This document shows positions 43,369 to 54,300 of a DNA stretch of 64,000 nt, one piece after another. The stretch spans positions 1-64,000 of the forward strand of contig CP110630.1 in NCBI GenBank assembly GCA_026210745.1, in the 5' to 3' direction. The stretch comes from Exobasidium rhododendri (Eukaryota > Basidiomycota > Exobasidiomycetes > Exobasidiales > Exobasidiaceae). The notes below the pieces were generated by a model. That model was not told the origin of the DNA, ran no database searches, and worked only from the letters and a program-made list of their open reading frames with translations. Position 1 is the stretch's first letter. The number at the start of each line of letters is the position of its first letter. The position numbers and the translations under genes were made by a program.

Positions 43369-44734
43369 ATGACTGCTTCTCACTCACAGCATACAGCTAT
43401 TTTTGCTCCGCCCAAGCCGGTCTCGTCTGAGCTGATACCCTCCCCCGGACCTGTGGCCATCCTCCCTACTGAAAGCATACTGGCAAAGGCTGGCCTCACT
43501 ACAATTCTGTCGGCCCTGTCGAAGATCAAAGACTTGGAGGTACAAGTCGATGAGCATGAAATCAATGCGGAGACGCGGGGCATCATCTGGCTCGACAATA
43601 CTCCCACCAATCCCACCAATGTGAATCTGCTGGAAAAGATCTTGACAAAGTATGAGATGATTGGGTGGGTACAATTGCCGATGGCAGGGATCAACACATA
43701 CTCTGCTCTGGTCAAGAAGTTCCCGAATAAGGTCTGGACGAGCGCAAAGGTGGGTTCATATACAGACTGTGCAGAACCTAAAGAGAAGAGTACATGCCAG
43801 CTCACCCATCCGATCCTCTTTACTCCCTTGACGCTGCTAGGGCGCCTTCTCACAACCGGTAGCCGAGCATGCACTGATGCTGTCTTTGTCGCTTCTACGC
43901 TATCTGCCGATGCGCATTCGGGCATCAGAGTGGGGCCCAAGGTGAGGGAGTGGGAGGGGGAGTCCTTTGCGAGGCTGACCTTCACTTCCACTGACTTTTC
44001 TTCGACGATCTTTACTCTCTGCCAGCCGAGGTCTCTCCCTCTACCACAGCAACATCGTCATTCTTGGTGCAGGCGGCATCACTCTGTCTCTACTATCCCT
44101 GATGGAACCATTTGCGCCTACTGTGACGGTTCTTCGCCGCAAAGCAGAGCCCCTGGAAGACGCAGTCGTTCCCGAGAAGCTGAGAGGAAAAGTACACGTC
44201 TCCACCCTGGCCGACTTGGACAAACACCTTCCCACAGCCAACATTGTCATTGCAGCATGCGCTCTTACCTCGGAGACACACTCCTGTCTGGGCAAGTCGC
44301 AATTTGAGATGATGCAAGAGCACGCCATCGTCGTCAACATCGCCCGAGGAGAAGTCATCAACACGGACGATCTTGTCGTTGCATTGAGGGAAGGTCAGAT
44401 TGGAGGGGCTGGTCTCGATGTCACTGCACCAGAGCCATTGCCAAGCGACCATCCTTTGTGGAATCTGGAGACGAAGCATGAGAACATGAGCATGGATAGG
44501 AAGATGGGGGGACAGAGAGCGAATCTCATCATTGTGAGCGAAGGTGTTCTCACTGCAGTGACAATTGGCTCTGACTTCGGCCGATGATCTTCTTCTTCGC
44601 AGACGCCTCACGTGGGCGATACCATTGCTCAAATCGTTCCTCTCTTCACGCAGCGAATCGTTCAAAATGCAAAGGCACTTCTGGCTAGGAACGGCTGCTT
44701 CGAAGGCGTGGTAGATCCAAGCGCAGGCTATTGA
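43369..44734 (+). CDS. D-isomer-specific 2-hydroxyacid dehydrogenase (four exons)
   Basis: Exons 43369-43749, 43841-43941, 44026-44533 and 44603-44734, 373 aa in frame. The catalytic triad is present: Arg in NIARGEVI (R268), Glu in DVTAPEPLP (E297) and His in TPHVGDT (H333). PVAEHALMLSLSLLRYLP is the family helix before the NAD domain. The NAD loop reads GAGGIT, so the usual third glycine is Thr. About 15 extra residues (KHENMSMDRKMGGQ) precede the last strand. These enzymes reduce 2-oxo acids, including pyruvate-like products, to D-hydroxy acids. It ends 63 bp from the convergent peroxygenase gene. Confidence 0.92.
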
Positions 44735-44797
44735 ATGTGTTCTTGCCAATCACGATCAAGAGCAAAAGGTAGAGGAGGTGAAGCGTGGATTTATTAC

Positions 44798-46125
44798 TCA
44801 ACAGTCGGATGCTACATTGCCGACATTACTCAAGAACTCGGCAGCAGCATTGACGCCCTTTATTCCAGCAGGTATCTCACCTAACGCAACCGTCTTCACG
44901 GCGCATGTGAACGCGCCTGGTGAATTGAAACTTTGAGGACTTACGCCTGTCGGTAGTTGATTCTTGGCGATGGCATCGACGAATGAGCCTGTGGGTGGAT
45001 GAGGAGGGGAATCAATACGGGTCGAACAAATCGCACTATTCCCCCTTCTACTCTCACCTTGGGCATTCAGCAGAAGTTCTGGGATGGTCAGAGGTCTTGC
45101 ACGTCGGTACCATTCGCCTTCGTTTGGCAATCGCTCGGGGACGTATTCCCACGTCGTCGGTCCAGTCGATTTCGCACCGTAGAAGTCAGACAACGTTGTG
45201 CGATTCGAGACGCCTGGCTCGCCGCTTTCATCCGAGCTGACCATTGTATTGTACAAGAAGTGGTCTGCACCCAAGAATAAGATTCCAATCGGGGCAAACG
45301 TGAATTGAGGATTGTCACGCGCAGAAGCTTCATAACGATTCGATCTGACTTGGATCATGACGCCTGCATCGATGACGCCGTTGTTCTGTGCATCAGCGAC
45401 GTCCCAGATCTGCTGGAAGAGTGTCCCGTTGAGCACCTTGTTGTTGCCGAGGAACTTGTCTGTTCGGGTGAGCGAAGAGTCGATCTCGTACGCATCGTGG
45501 TTCATGATGCCTGTGAATGATCGTCCACAAGGAGATTTAGCACACCGTCAGTCTAGTTCCACTCGTGAGACACAAGAAGGTTCTTCTCACCTCCTGGTAT
45601 CTGGTCGCCACCAACGAAGGGAATGGTGCCCACACGATCGTCTGGTCCTCCGATGGACAACTTTTGGTTCACAGGGTTGCCGTCGACCGCAATAGCGAGC
45701 GCCGCCAAGAAGTAGGCCAGATCTGCCGCCCATCCCATGAACTCCTGTTGCGCATAGGCGAGTTCGGCAAAGTTGGTGATGCCCTCGCCTGGAAATGCGT
45801 GTCATATACGTTAGGGTATCGTGATGTGATTAATGAAGAAATACTCACGATTGAGGTAGCCGTAGTTTGCCATGATGTTCAGTCCCGGGCAAGGGCCTCT
45901 TTGGGCAGTGGCAGAGGGGCCCACGAAAGGATGATCGGCGTCTGGAATTGCTTTTCGACCGATCGTAGGGATTTGGATCTGCCTTTCCTGTGGATTCTCC
46001 ATACAACGCTTGGTCAGGGCACCGATCTCGCTTGTGTCTAAACGGTCGAATGCTGGAAAGGCCAAGGAGGAAGGGAACACGGCCATGCCAGTTAGGGCTA
46101 GTGCTAAGACGGGCGAGAATCTCAT
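44798..46125 (-). CDS. Secreted heme-thiolate peroxidase (unspecific peroxygenase/chloroperoxidase family)
   Basis: Exons 46125-45849, 45788-45591, 45510-45058 and 44988-44798, 372 aa. The signal peptide is MRFSPVLALALTGMAVFPSS, with cleavage near residue 22. The heme-ligand motif PCPGLNIMANYGYL places the axial thiolate at C79. NHDAYEIDSSLTR is the metal-binding/active-site helix, with Asn where many members have Glu. Such enzymes use hydrogen peroxide to oxygenate or halogenate aromatic and aliphatic compounds outside the cell. The third intron is 69 bp with no in-frame stop, so its retention would add 23 residues without truncation. A TATA box lies about 120 bp upstream. Confidence 0.92.
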
Positions 46126-46241
46126 GGCGACTGCAGTTCAGGGCGGGTCTCAGTATGTTCAGCAGGAGCTAGATTGATGACGGGACGACGCTGGCGGTGT
46201 CTTTTGATAGTGAAGCACAGCACACTTGACGCTTTTCAGAG

Positions 46242-46251
46242 CCTTCTTATA
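46242..46251 (-). promoter_or_regulatory. TATA box of the peroxygenase gene
   Basis: Read on the minus strand the sequence is TATAAGAAGG, 117-126 bp upstream of the ATG at 46125. The same ten bases occur upstream of the genes at 42020 and 49117. Confidence 0.55.
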
Positions 46252-47649
46252 GGGAATTGATCAAGTATGAAGCCTTTTAAAAAAGATATGGCGCACTTCC
46301 ATCCTCCCTGGCCCCCACTCTTTAGCCTCAATAACTCGCCGGTGGTAAAATATAGGGAACACGCATCGTACGATGATGGGAGAAAGGCCTGGTCTCCCCC
46401 CTTTCCTCCCCACATAGTTTCTGCGATGAGATGCTTCTATTCGCAATTCCCGATCTTCTGTCATATTCTAGCGCCTTGTCAGTTCTGCCAATAGGGCTCA
46501 AAAGAGAAAGAATGCGGGGTAAGGAAGAGACGCAAGGAGCCTAATCATGGGTCCATGACGATGAATTGATTTGTCCCTTCTGTGCTGTGTGTGCACTCTC
46601 CCCTCGTGCAGGGAGAGCCGGTACAGAGTCTGACCCGGTCTACCCTTAATTCAAGTATGAAGTGTGAATCTTAGCGCTTTTTGCCTTGACTTTACAGCGG
46701 CTGTGACACGAAAGAACCCCGTGGCCTGCCCGTCACTATTCCAGGAGGTCACGCTTGCGGCCAGAAGGAAGGCGGGCTGCCCCTTTGCTGCAGAGCATCA
46801 GAGCAAGGACCACCTAGTACGTGCTGAATCTGTCAAGCTTGGTCCGATCCAGCAGGGTTTGCAGTTCTCGAGGTGAACGGTCTATCTCGGATTTGGAGGG
46901 CGTCGGTCCAGGAGTACAAGGCAGGCAGAAGTAGCCTTTATGAAAATTGAAATAGCCACTCTGTTCACTGGCAAAGGCTTGGATATATCGTACAAGGTGC
47001 AAGAAGAACAGCAGTATGCGATTGCGTCTCCTTCGTCTCGGTCCCTATAGTCAAAGCCTGGCCAGATCGTCCAGAGGATGTCGACACCATCGTTCCGGTC
47101 GCGAGAAAGCCCCTTACCGCGCAATTCGTGGGTCACATGAAGTGAAGATCTGTGCCTTGATTGTCTTGATGCTGACCACTTTTCCCTGCACTACGATATC
47201 AGAGGTACTCCGCTCTGTCTGTTCTGCTGAACGAGCAGGGCATCACCATCCTGCCTGTCATTTTCCTCCCTTGCCTCGACTCAATTGTACCGTGTTCAGG
47301 CTACTATCATCCATGATCGAATACCTTACGATACCGGCTTCGTAGTCTTTTGAGATACTGTACGTGGCTGTCCTGAAGAACGATACGATGAAGGCGTCTA
47401 ACAGATCGAAGGCTACGGCCTTTAGAGAAGTTCCCCTTCAACCGGCGCTAAGCGTGATTTAGTTTCTTACACTCTCGCAGTGCCTTGTTTTAGTCGCTCT
47501 GACGGATGTACGTACCTCATAATAAGGTTATTTAAGCTTTCCGCCGTTGCTGCGCATGAGACGAGTTGAAGCGAAGACGACATACTTTCTGAGCCACTTT
47601 CCTTCCCTCCTTCCATTCCACCACACATGACAATACTGTCGACCTAAAG
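46252..47649. other. Intergenic region, no gene called
   Basis: About 1.4 kb with scattered short frames on both strands (for example 46882-47136 and 47016-47345) that do not join into a recognisable gene. A decayed gene is possible. A TATTTAAG box near 47527 may serve the gene at 47650. Confidence 0.4.
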
Positions 47650-48922
47650 ATGAGCGCCATCCGAATGTCCCTACTAGGTGGAGCAGAGATCATCGAGGCT
47701 CCCTCCGAGTACAACCCGCAGGACGACGAGGTGTGCATAAGGAACGTTTACGTGGCGAGCAATCCCAAGGGTGAGCAAGAGAAGTACATGCCCATGCTAC
47801 TTGGAATTCTCCTTGCTGACTGACTATAATGAATAGACTGGAAGCTGTCTGTATGGGGAATCTTTGAGGGCATCGACGGCAGCGACACGGCAGGCTTCGT
47901 CAGTGCAGTTGGCAAGGGCGTCACGGAAGTCCGAGTAGGAGATCGTGTAATTGCTTGCACTCCATCGGCCACTTCTGATCGACATGGAACGTACCAGCCA
48001 TTCTCCATCGCACCAAAGCATCTCGTGGCACGCATTCCAGACACACTCCCTTTCGCAGAAGCAGCCACGCTCCCTCTCTGCTTCGTTACGGCGGTCGTTG
48101 CTATTCACGGCGTGCTGCGTGTCCCGGAGGTTAGAAGTGATCGATATCAGCATCAGAAGATCCTCATTAACGGCGCCGGCTCCTCCATCGGCTTCTATGC
48201 TGCTCAGCTGGCCAGACTAGCGGGACTCGAGGTGTGAGTTCGTGTCATGTGTCAGGAGCAGGTCACCAGACTTCTAAATTGTCGTGTTCCTTCGACAGAC
48301 ATGCCATCGTCCAGTCGGAATTCTCGAGGAAGAAGCTCCTTGCAGTAGGATTCGACAACGTCATCATGGTCGGTGACAACGATACTACGCTATCAGAGAA
48401 CTCCACATACACTCTCGCCTTTGACGCCATTTCGACGCCTTTCACGGTGGCAAAGGTGGCTGCGTTGCTTTCGCCCACGCTTCCCAGTCTCTTCAGCATT
48501 CTTGCAGGTGGCAGCGTGGAAGACGTCCTCGCAGTAGCGCAGGAAGCAGCTCCTCTTCTTACCGAAGTGCTCATGACAAATTCTGGCGCCACTAGTCAGC
48601 TACCAGACTCACTGTACGCTTCTCTTGTGCAGCGATGGCTTGGCAAGGTCGGCGACCTCATCTTGCAGGGGGACTTTACACCACAGCCCCATCTCCTTCT
48701 TCCCGACGGCATCAGAAGCGTGCCTCGAGGCTTGAAGATGCTCAGAGAAGGAGAGACAGGAGGCCGTAAGCTGATTTGTGCGTGGGCAAGGTCACAGTGG
48801 ACTACACAGAAGGGAAGAGATCGTACAATGTACTGACGCTGACGATTCCTCGCGCTTTCTTCCCATCAGATCACATCGGCGGAGATAGTGCCAAAGAAGC
48901 AGCTTGGTCTCTGGGGTCATAA
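47650..48922 (+). CDS. Medium-chain dehydrogenase/reductase (four exons)
   Basis: Exons 47650-47770, 47837-48233, 48299-48777 and 48870-48922, 349 aa. The first junction builds NPKDWKLSVWGIFEGIDG, the substrate-side motif of zinc-independent quinone-oxidoreductase-like enzymes. LINGAGSSIGFYAAQLAR is the NADP loop. I prefer the small fourth exon because it ends the protein KLIYHIGGDSAK, like the usual KLVYRI end; without it the frame runs into an atypical tail ending at 48836. It shares intron positions and the DWKL motif with the gene at 60813, so those two are close relatives. Substrate unknown. Confidence 0.85.
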
Positions 48923-49041
48923 TTGTTGTCTCATGGTACTCATGTAGCAGTAGATTCATGAATCTGATTGCATTTGTTCAAGTTGAGGCGGTGCCTTACC
49001 AGTACTAATGCGCATGAATGACGAAGAAAGAGTAGAGTACT

Positions 49042-49056
49042 GCAAGTATAAGAAGG
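49042..49056 (+). promoter_or_regulatory. TATA element of the secreted repeat protein gene
   Basis: GCAAGTATAAGAAGG, 61-75 bp upstream of the ATG at 49117. The whole 15-base string recurs, with two bases inserted, upstream of the SDR at 42020, so more than the TATA core is shared. Confidence 0.55.
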
Positions 49057-49116
49057 CCCCGTTTCACTTCAGCAAGAGCGTGACGTCCCCTTCCATCTTC
49101 TTACACTCCTCTTCCG

Positions 49117-50592
49117 ATGGTCGTCTGTCTGGTTGTTGCACTTCTCGCTGTTGCATCCCATCTCCAGGATCACTGTAGCGCTTCTCCCGTCCCCATGGAT
49201 AATGACTGGGACACTAACCTACACCTCGGCAGAGTGCACACAAGAGCGGCTGAGGAGTGGCAATCACACGAAGGAGCTGGCCGGTCTCGTCATCTCGGAT
49301 CGAACACATCTCGTCTTGTTGCGCCTACACACACGCAGATTTACGACTTCCACGCCTTGACCGCCCGTCTTCCTAGGCGAGGCTCTCTGGCAGATGCCGG
49401 ATCCTCGCGTGGAGAGAAGTCGATGACACACTACCTCCCTCCGGCAAACAGCCTGCCTTCCAACGACCATCACCGCGTCTCGTCTGTTCATCAAGGTCGT
49501 CAGCATGGCCAGGATCAGCGTCGCGGGATGATGCAGCAGTACAGCACGAGGAGTCTAGTAGACAATCACTGGGATGGTCTTGACCCACAACTGTACGGCC
49601 TACCGCAGCATGACTACTACGCCCAGCACGAAGTCCTACTGCAGCCGCACTACGGCGTCGATGAAGTGAGCGGATACGCAGGAACGTTCGACCTGAATGC
49701 AGCGATGCCGAGTCCGCACTCAACAAGGCAGTATGAGCATGGCACGTCCATCAATGAAATCAACTCGATGGGATCTCAGGATGGCAACAGCTCCTTGAAT
49801 GCAGCGGGAACGACACAGCTCCCTGCCTCGAGCCATGGCATCGTCACTCGTCGCGGCCCGTACATCCGTCCTTATACCGAATACAGGCTAAAGGTCGATG
49901 CAGCTATTGAAGGCCTCCTCCCCACAGACACGCACATATACGACAAGCTGAATGATGATCAAAAGACGATGATCGTGGAATTGATCTGCTCTGTGAGACC
50001 GCTTCGAAGCCCGTTCGTGCGAGATGTGCTGCAGTTGAAGTTGAGACCTTCGACGGCACTCCGACTGCTGAGCAACGATGCAGTGCAAGTCGAGGCAGGC
50101 GTGGACAGGCTCTTCAAGCGGGACGAGCTCCGACAGGGACTCGACTACCTCCCCTGGATGACCACACTCTCGAATGAGCAGAGGTTCCAAGTAGTAGAGG
50201 AGCTGGCAGAAGCGACGGAACAGAGCGCCGACACCATCCGAGAGATGCTCCTGTACCAGCAAGTTCGTCCAGAAGTGGCCATCGACTTCTTGAACTTGAC
50301 CAGTGATGCGCTGCGTGTAGTGTTCGCCCAAACGCACGGACTCCTCTTCGAGACAGGCGAGGAGCAGACGTGGGACAGAGGGCTGAGCAACTTTCAGAAG
50401 GCCGCTCTATCGCAGAGAATGACCAACTTTGGACGCGGCATCTCTCGCGCACATGCGTCGAAACTGTTGCGAAGACATGCTCGTGAGACTTCCATGCCTC
50501 TGGGAAAGTTTCTCTTGAGAGCGGACGATGACACGTTCAAGAGTTGGATGGACTACATGAGACAAGTCGGAGCTAGGACGAAGCGAACATGA
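49117..50592 (+). CDS. Secreted protein with three C-terminal helical repeats, unknown family
   Basis: 491 aa, single exon. The N-terminal signal peptide is MVVCLVVALLAVASHLQDHC. Residues about 30-260 are polar, rich in His, Gln, Ser and Tyr, and probably disordered. The C-terminal half contains three related helical units of about 65 residues (roughly 274-339, 345-410, 420-485). Each starts with L(N/S)(D/N)xQ, runs through a helix ending RxxL, has an (R)P-x2-A-like turn and ends in a long amphipathic segment. I recognise no family. Secretion, low-complexity linker and repeats recall adhesin- or effector-like proteins, but this is inference. Confidence 0.75.
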   Translation: MVVCLVVALLAVASHLQDHCSASPVPMDNDWDTNLHLGRVHTRAAEEWQSHEGAGRSRHLGSNTSRLVAPTHTQIYDFHALTARLPRRGSLADAGSSRGEKSMTHYLPPANSLPSNDHHRVSSVHQGRQHGQDQRRGMMQQYSTRSLVDNHWDGLDPQLYGLPQHDYYAQHEVLLQPHYGVDEVSGYAGTFDLNAAMPSPHSTRQYEHGTSINEINSMGSQDGNSSLNAAGTTQLPASSHGIVTRRGPYIRPYTEYRLKVDAAIEGLLPTDTHIYDKLNDDQKTMIVELICSVRPLRSPFVRDVLQLKLRPSTALRLLSNDAVQVEAGVDRLFKRDELRQGLDYLPWMTTLSNEQRFQVVEELAEATEQSADTIREMLLYQQVRPEVAIDFLNLTSDALRVVFAQTHGLLFETGEEQTWDRGLSNFQKAALSQRMTNFGRGISRAHASKLLRRHARETSMPLGKFLLRADDDTFKSWMDYMRQVGARTKRT

Positions 50593-51312
50593 GGCATGTC
50601 TTGCGGTTGATGCGTGGAGGGACGAATGACACGCAGGCGAGAGGAGAGAGTGGGAGAAAGGAAGGGGGCACAAAAGACGCCGAGAACGGTCCACTCATTC
50701 GTATGCAACACTCGGTGACAAGTCGAGTTGAAAGTGTGCACGTCGACTCAGGCGTGCGATGGCAGGAGCAGACACTTTTTCGACGCGACGTTCTCATTTG
50801 CAGCTCCGAGCCTTTATTATTGGTAGCAGTCTTAAAGCCCGCTAATGTAAATTCATTATTGCATTACTGTACGTCCTAAGATGATTTCTCTAAGTTCGTG
50901 TGCATTAGTACTAATTATGCACAGGTTTCAATTTAATGGTTCAAAACTCCGCAGACTGCTATATCCCCTGACGTGCTGCATATATTCCCATCGGGACACA
51001 TCCCCGGGGGGAGCGCGCCAATTATATAAGTAGATCTCAGTGGCTGTTCCTGTAGTTGCCATAGGGAAGGAAAAGGAAGACGTAGATGTGCATACACGAT
51101 ACCCCTACACTGTTTCCTCTCCCCCTTCATCAGTTCGTCTGTGCTGCCTGGAGAGAGGCCCAGGTGACTGACTACCGCTGGTGGTGGTGACGACGGTGAT
51201 CGAAACACAAGGCACATCCTAGGGCGCTAGAACGACGCAGCCTTCCTCGTCTACCTCTTGAAGCTCCACTTTTTCGGGCTCGTGCACCTAGCGTGAGCGA
51301 ATCCCTCACACG
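50593..51312. other. Intergenic region, no gene seen
   Basis: About 720 bp. A TATATAAG box near 51026 could belong to the kinase gene at 51313. Nothing else recognised. Confidence 0.45.
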
Positions 51313-54300
51313 ATGATGGACCTCGACGAATCGATGCGAGCGCTCTACTTTTCGCCCATGCCACAGATCATATTGACGAATGCGCGGACGATCAAGCTGA
51401 TGAATTCGTGCGCTGAGCGGCTTTTGAGTGTCGGCAGCAGCGTGTGGAATGGCCAACGACTGGAGGCCTACGTTGCTCCCACATCCAGGGTCCCCTTTGC
51501 GTTGGCGCTCAATGAAGCATCGAAGAATTCGGCTGCCTCCAGCACCAGCATGGTTCACCCCACCACCACACGACTCGAATTTCGCCCGCTGCCAAACGAC
51601 TCGTCCTGCTTCCATGCCAATGTTTCGATCAGTGCGTGGTATTCGTCCGACGTCATGTTCGAGGATCAACACGGAAGAAGATCATCCACTACGACGAACA
51701 ACACGCACTCCTTCCGTGCCCCGCATGAGGCCTACTTCACCATGTCCTTCATGCCCTCATCAACTATGGAGTCCGAACAATCCTCCAACCCAAACACCCT
51801 GCCCGAGACGTTGAACCTCACGAGGAGGCTCAGGAACAGTATCTTCGACACTATGGACATCGGCATCATGGTACTCAGCAGGGACGGCAAGACGGAGATC
51901 AAGAATCGCGCCTGTGCCGACTTCCTTGCCATGTTCCCACCTCCCAAAGCGTCGACGGACACAGCAGCAGCAGCAGCAGCAGGCAAAGACGATAAGAAGG
52001 GTGCGGTAGAAGGGGACCCCGACTGGCTCCCCTCTGCCAACCAGGCTGTCGTTGTCATGGATGACAAGTTCGAGGTGGAACTTGGGGAGGGCGATTGGCC
52101 GCTCTACAATAGCGCGGTATTGGGGCTCCCTTCACCGACCATGTCCCTAGGAATCAAGTCACAAGCAAACGACAATAGGACCACGATCGAGGTGACAACG
52201 TTTGTCCTGCGAGATGAAGGTCCTTTTGGTGAGCACATCGGTGGCGCCTCTTGCTTCCGCAACACCACAGCCGAGCGAAAGAGGCACCGACTGGAGGTGG
52301 AGCTACAGGGCGACATGCACTTCAAGCAGACGATTGACACGATGCCGCAACTGGTCTGGGTAGGGGACTCTAATGGCTACATCCTGTGGTACAGTAAATC
52401 TTTCTTCCGATATACCGGCGCAAGTGAGCAAGAGCTGCTCGGCGCAGGCTGGGCAGCGCACATTCATGAGGATGACTTGCAAGACTTGAGTAAGAATTGG
52501 AGCCACTGCTTGCGTCATGCAGAGACCTTTGAGAATGCTGTTCGCTTGAGGAGGCATGACGGTGTGTATCGATGGTTCCTGAGTCGGGCATCTGCAGTGA
52601 AGGACGCTGCGACTGGCAAGATTGAAAAGTGGTTTGGAACGAGCACCGACATTCACGATCAAGTAGAGGCGCTCATTGCGAGCCGTCAGACCCAGACGCA
52701 ATTGCAAAGTGTGATCAATCATGCCGACGTCACGCTGTGGGCGGTAGATCGAGAGGGCATCATCACCGTTGCAGAAGGACCCGGTCTACAACACTTGAAG
52801 GCGGCCACAAGGGCAACCGAAGAAAGGCAGGAAGGTGTGTTGGAAAGCAACGACACAGACGAGAGCAAAAGCATCGGGCGGAGCAGTGGCAGTGGAGAGA
52901 AGGGCGCTCCACGAAATCATCTGAAAGGTCAGTCCATCTACACGGTCTGGGCTCACACCGACATTCGAGAGTCGATCGACAAGGCGCTGCGTGGGAAGAC
53001 GTTCGTGGAGGAGGTGGAAAAGGACGGATCGTACTTTCGAAATTCATATACCCCGTTACGAGCCCAGACGCTCCCATTTCATCACGATCGTCTTCTTGAC
53101 AAAGAGGGACTTCGAACGTCGGGAGAGATCGTTGGTGTGGTGTGTGCATCGATGAACATTACCGATCGCAAGGAAGCCCAACGAAAGATGGAACAGACTC
53201 TGCTCGACAAGACGAGAGCCCTGGCGGCAGAAGAGGTGGCACGAGAAGCGAGTCGATTGAAGTCGCAATTCCTGGCCAACATGTCGCACGAGATCAGAAC
53301 ACCGATTGCGGGGATCATCGGTCTTTCCGAGCTATTGCTGGATGAGCAACACTTGACGGCGCGGCAGATCGAGTACATTGAGACGGTGCAGCGGTCTGCA
53401 GACGGTCTCTTGACCGTCATCAACGATGTCCTCGACTTCAGCAAGGTGGAAGTGGGCAAGTTGGAGGTCGAGCATGTCCCGTTCAATCTGATGACGCTCC
53501 TTCAAGACCTCAGCAGGATGCACACGTTCATCATCGAAAAGAAGGGTCTGCAGATACACGAGTCGTTGCAGCTGCAGTACCGGGGCGACTTGATCGGCGA
53601 TGCAGGCAGATTGCGGCAAGTTATTACAAATCTCCTGACGAACAGCATCAAATTCACCTCTCACGGCTCCATCAGCTTGACCGTGACGCAGTTGAACATC
53701 GGAAAGAGGAAGAGAACAGACGAGGTACTTGTCCGCTTCGATGTTCGCGATACCGGGTGTGGGATCAGCAAGGAGTCCATCTCGCACCTGTTCCAGCCCT
53801 TTTCCCAGGCAGACGCATCCACAGCACGACGCTTCGGCGGTACCGGTCTTGGGCTGAGTATCTCGAAGAACCTGGTCGAGCTGATGCACGGAGAGATTGG
53901 TCTGGAGTCTGTCGAAGGAGAAGGGAGTCACGCTTGGTTCATCCTGCCATTCAAGACCTACACCAGAAGGACATCGATTGCAGGCGTAGACACCGACATG
54001 TTCGAAGTGAACGGGGAGGGTAGTCAATTCAAGGGTCTGCAGCACTCCACTCGACCAAGGGAAGACATCTGGGTCCTGATCGCCGAGGACAACGAAGTGA
54101 ATGCGCGGATCGCCTCGAGCAATGTGTCAAGGATGGGCTTCAATTGTTCCGTTGCGCAGAACGGTCTCCTGGCGATGGAAGCGCTGAAGAAGAGAAAGTA
54201 CGACATCGTCTTGATGGACTGTCAGATGCCCATCTGTGATGGCTACGAAGCCACGCGGATGATCCGGTCCTCGCAAGATGTCGACATCCGCACACTGCCA

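Noticed and set aside
46664-47345. Short frames between the peroxygenase and the reductase
   Set aside because: They do not connect into a gene by splice sites and match no family; at most a decayed remnant.
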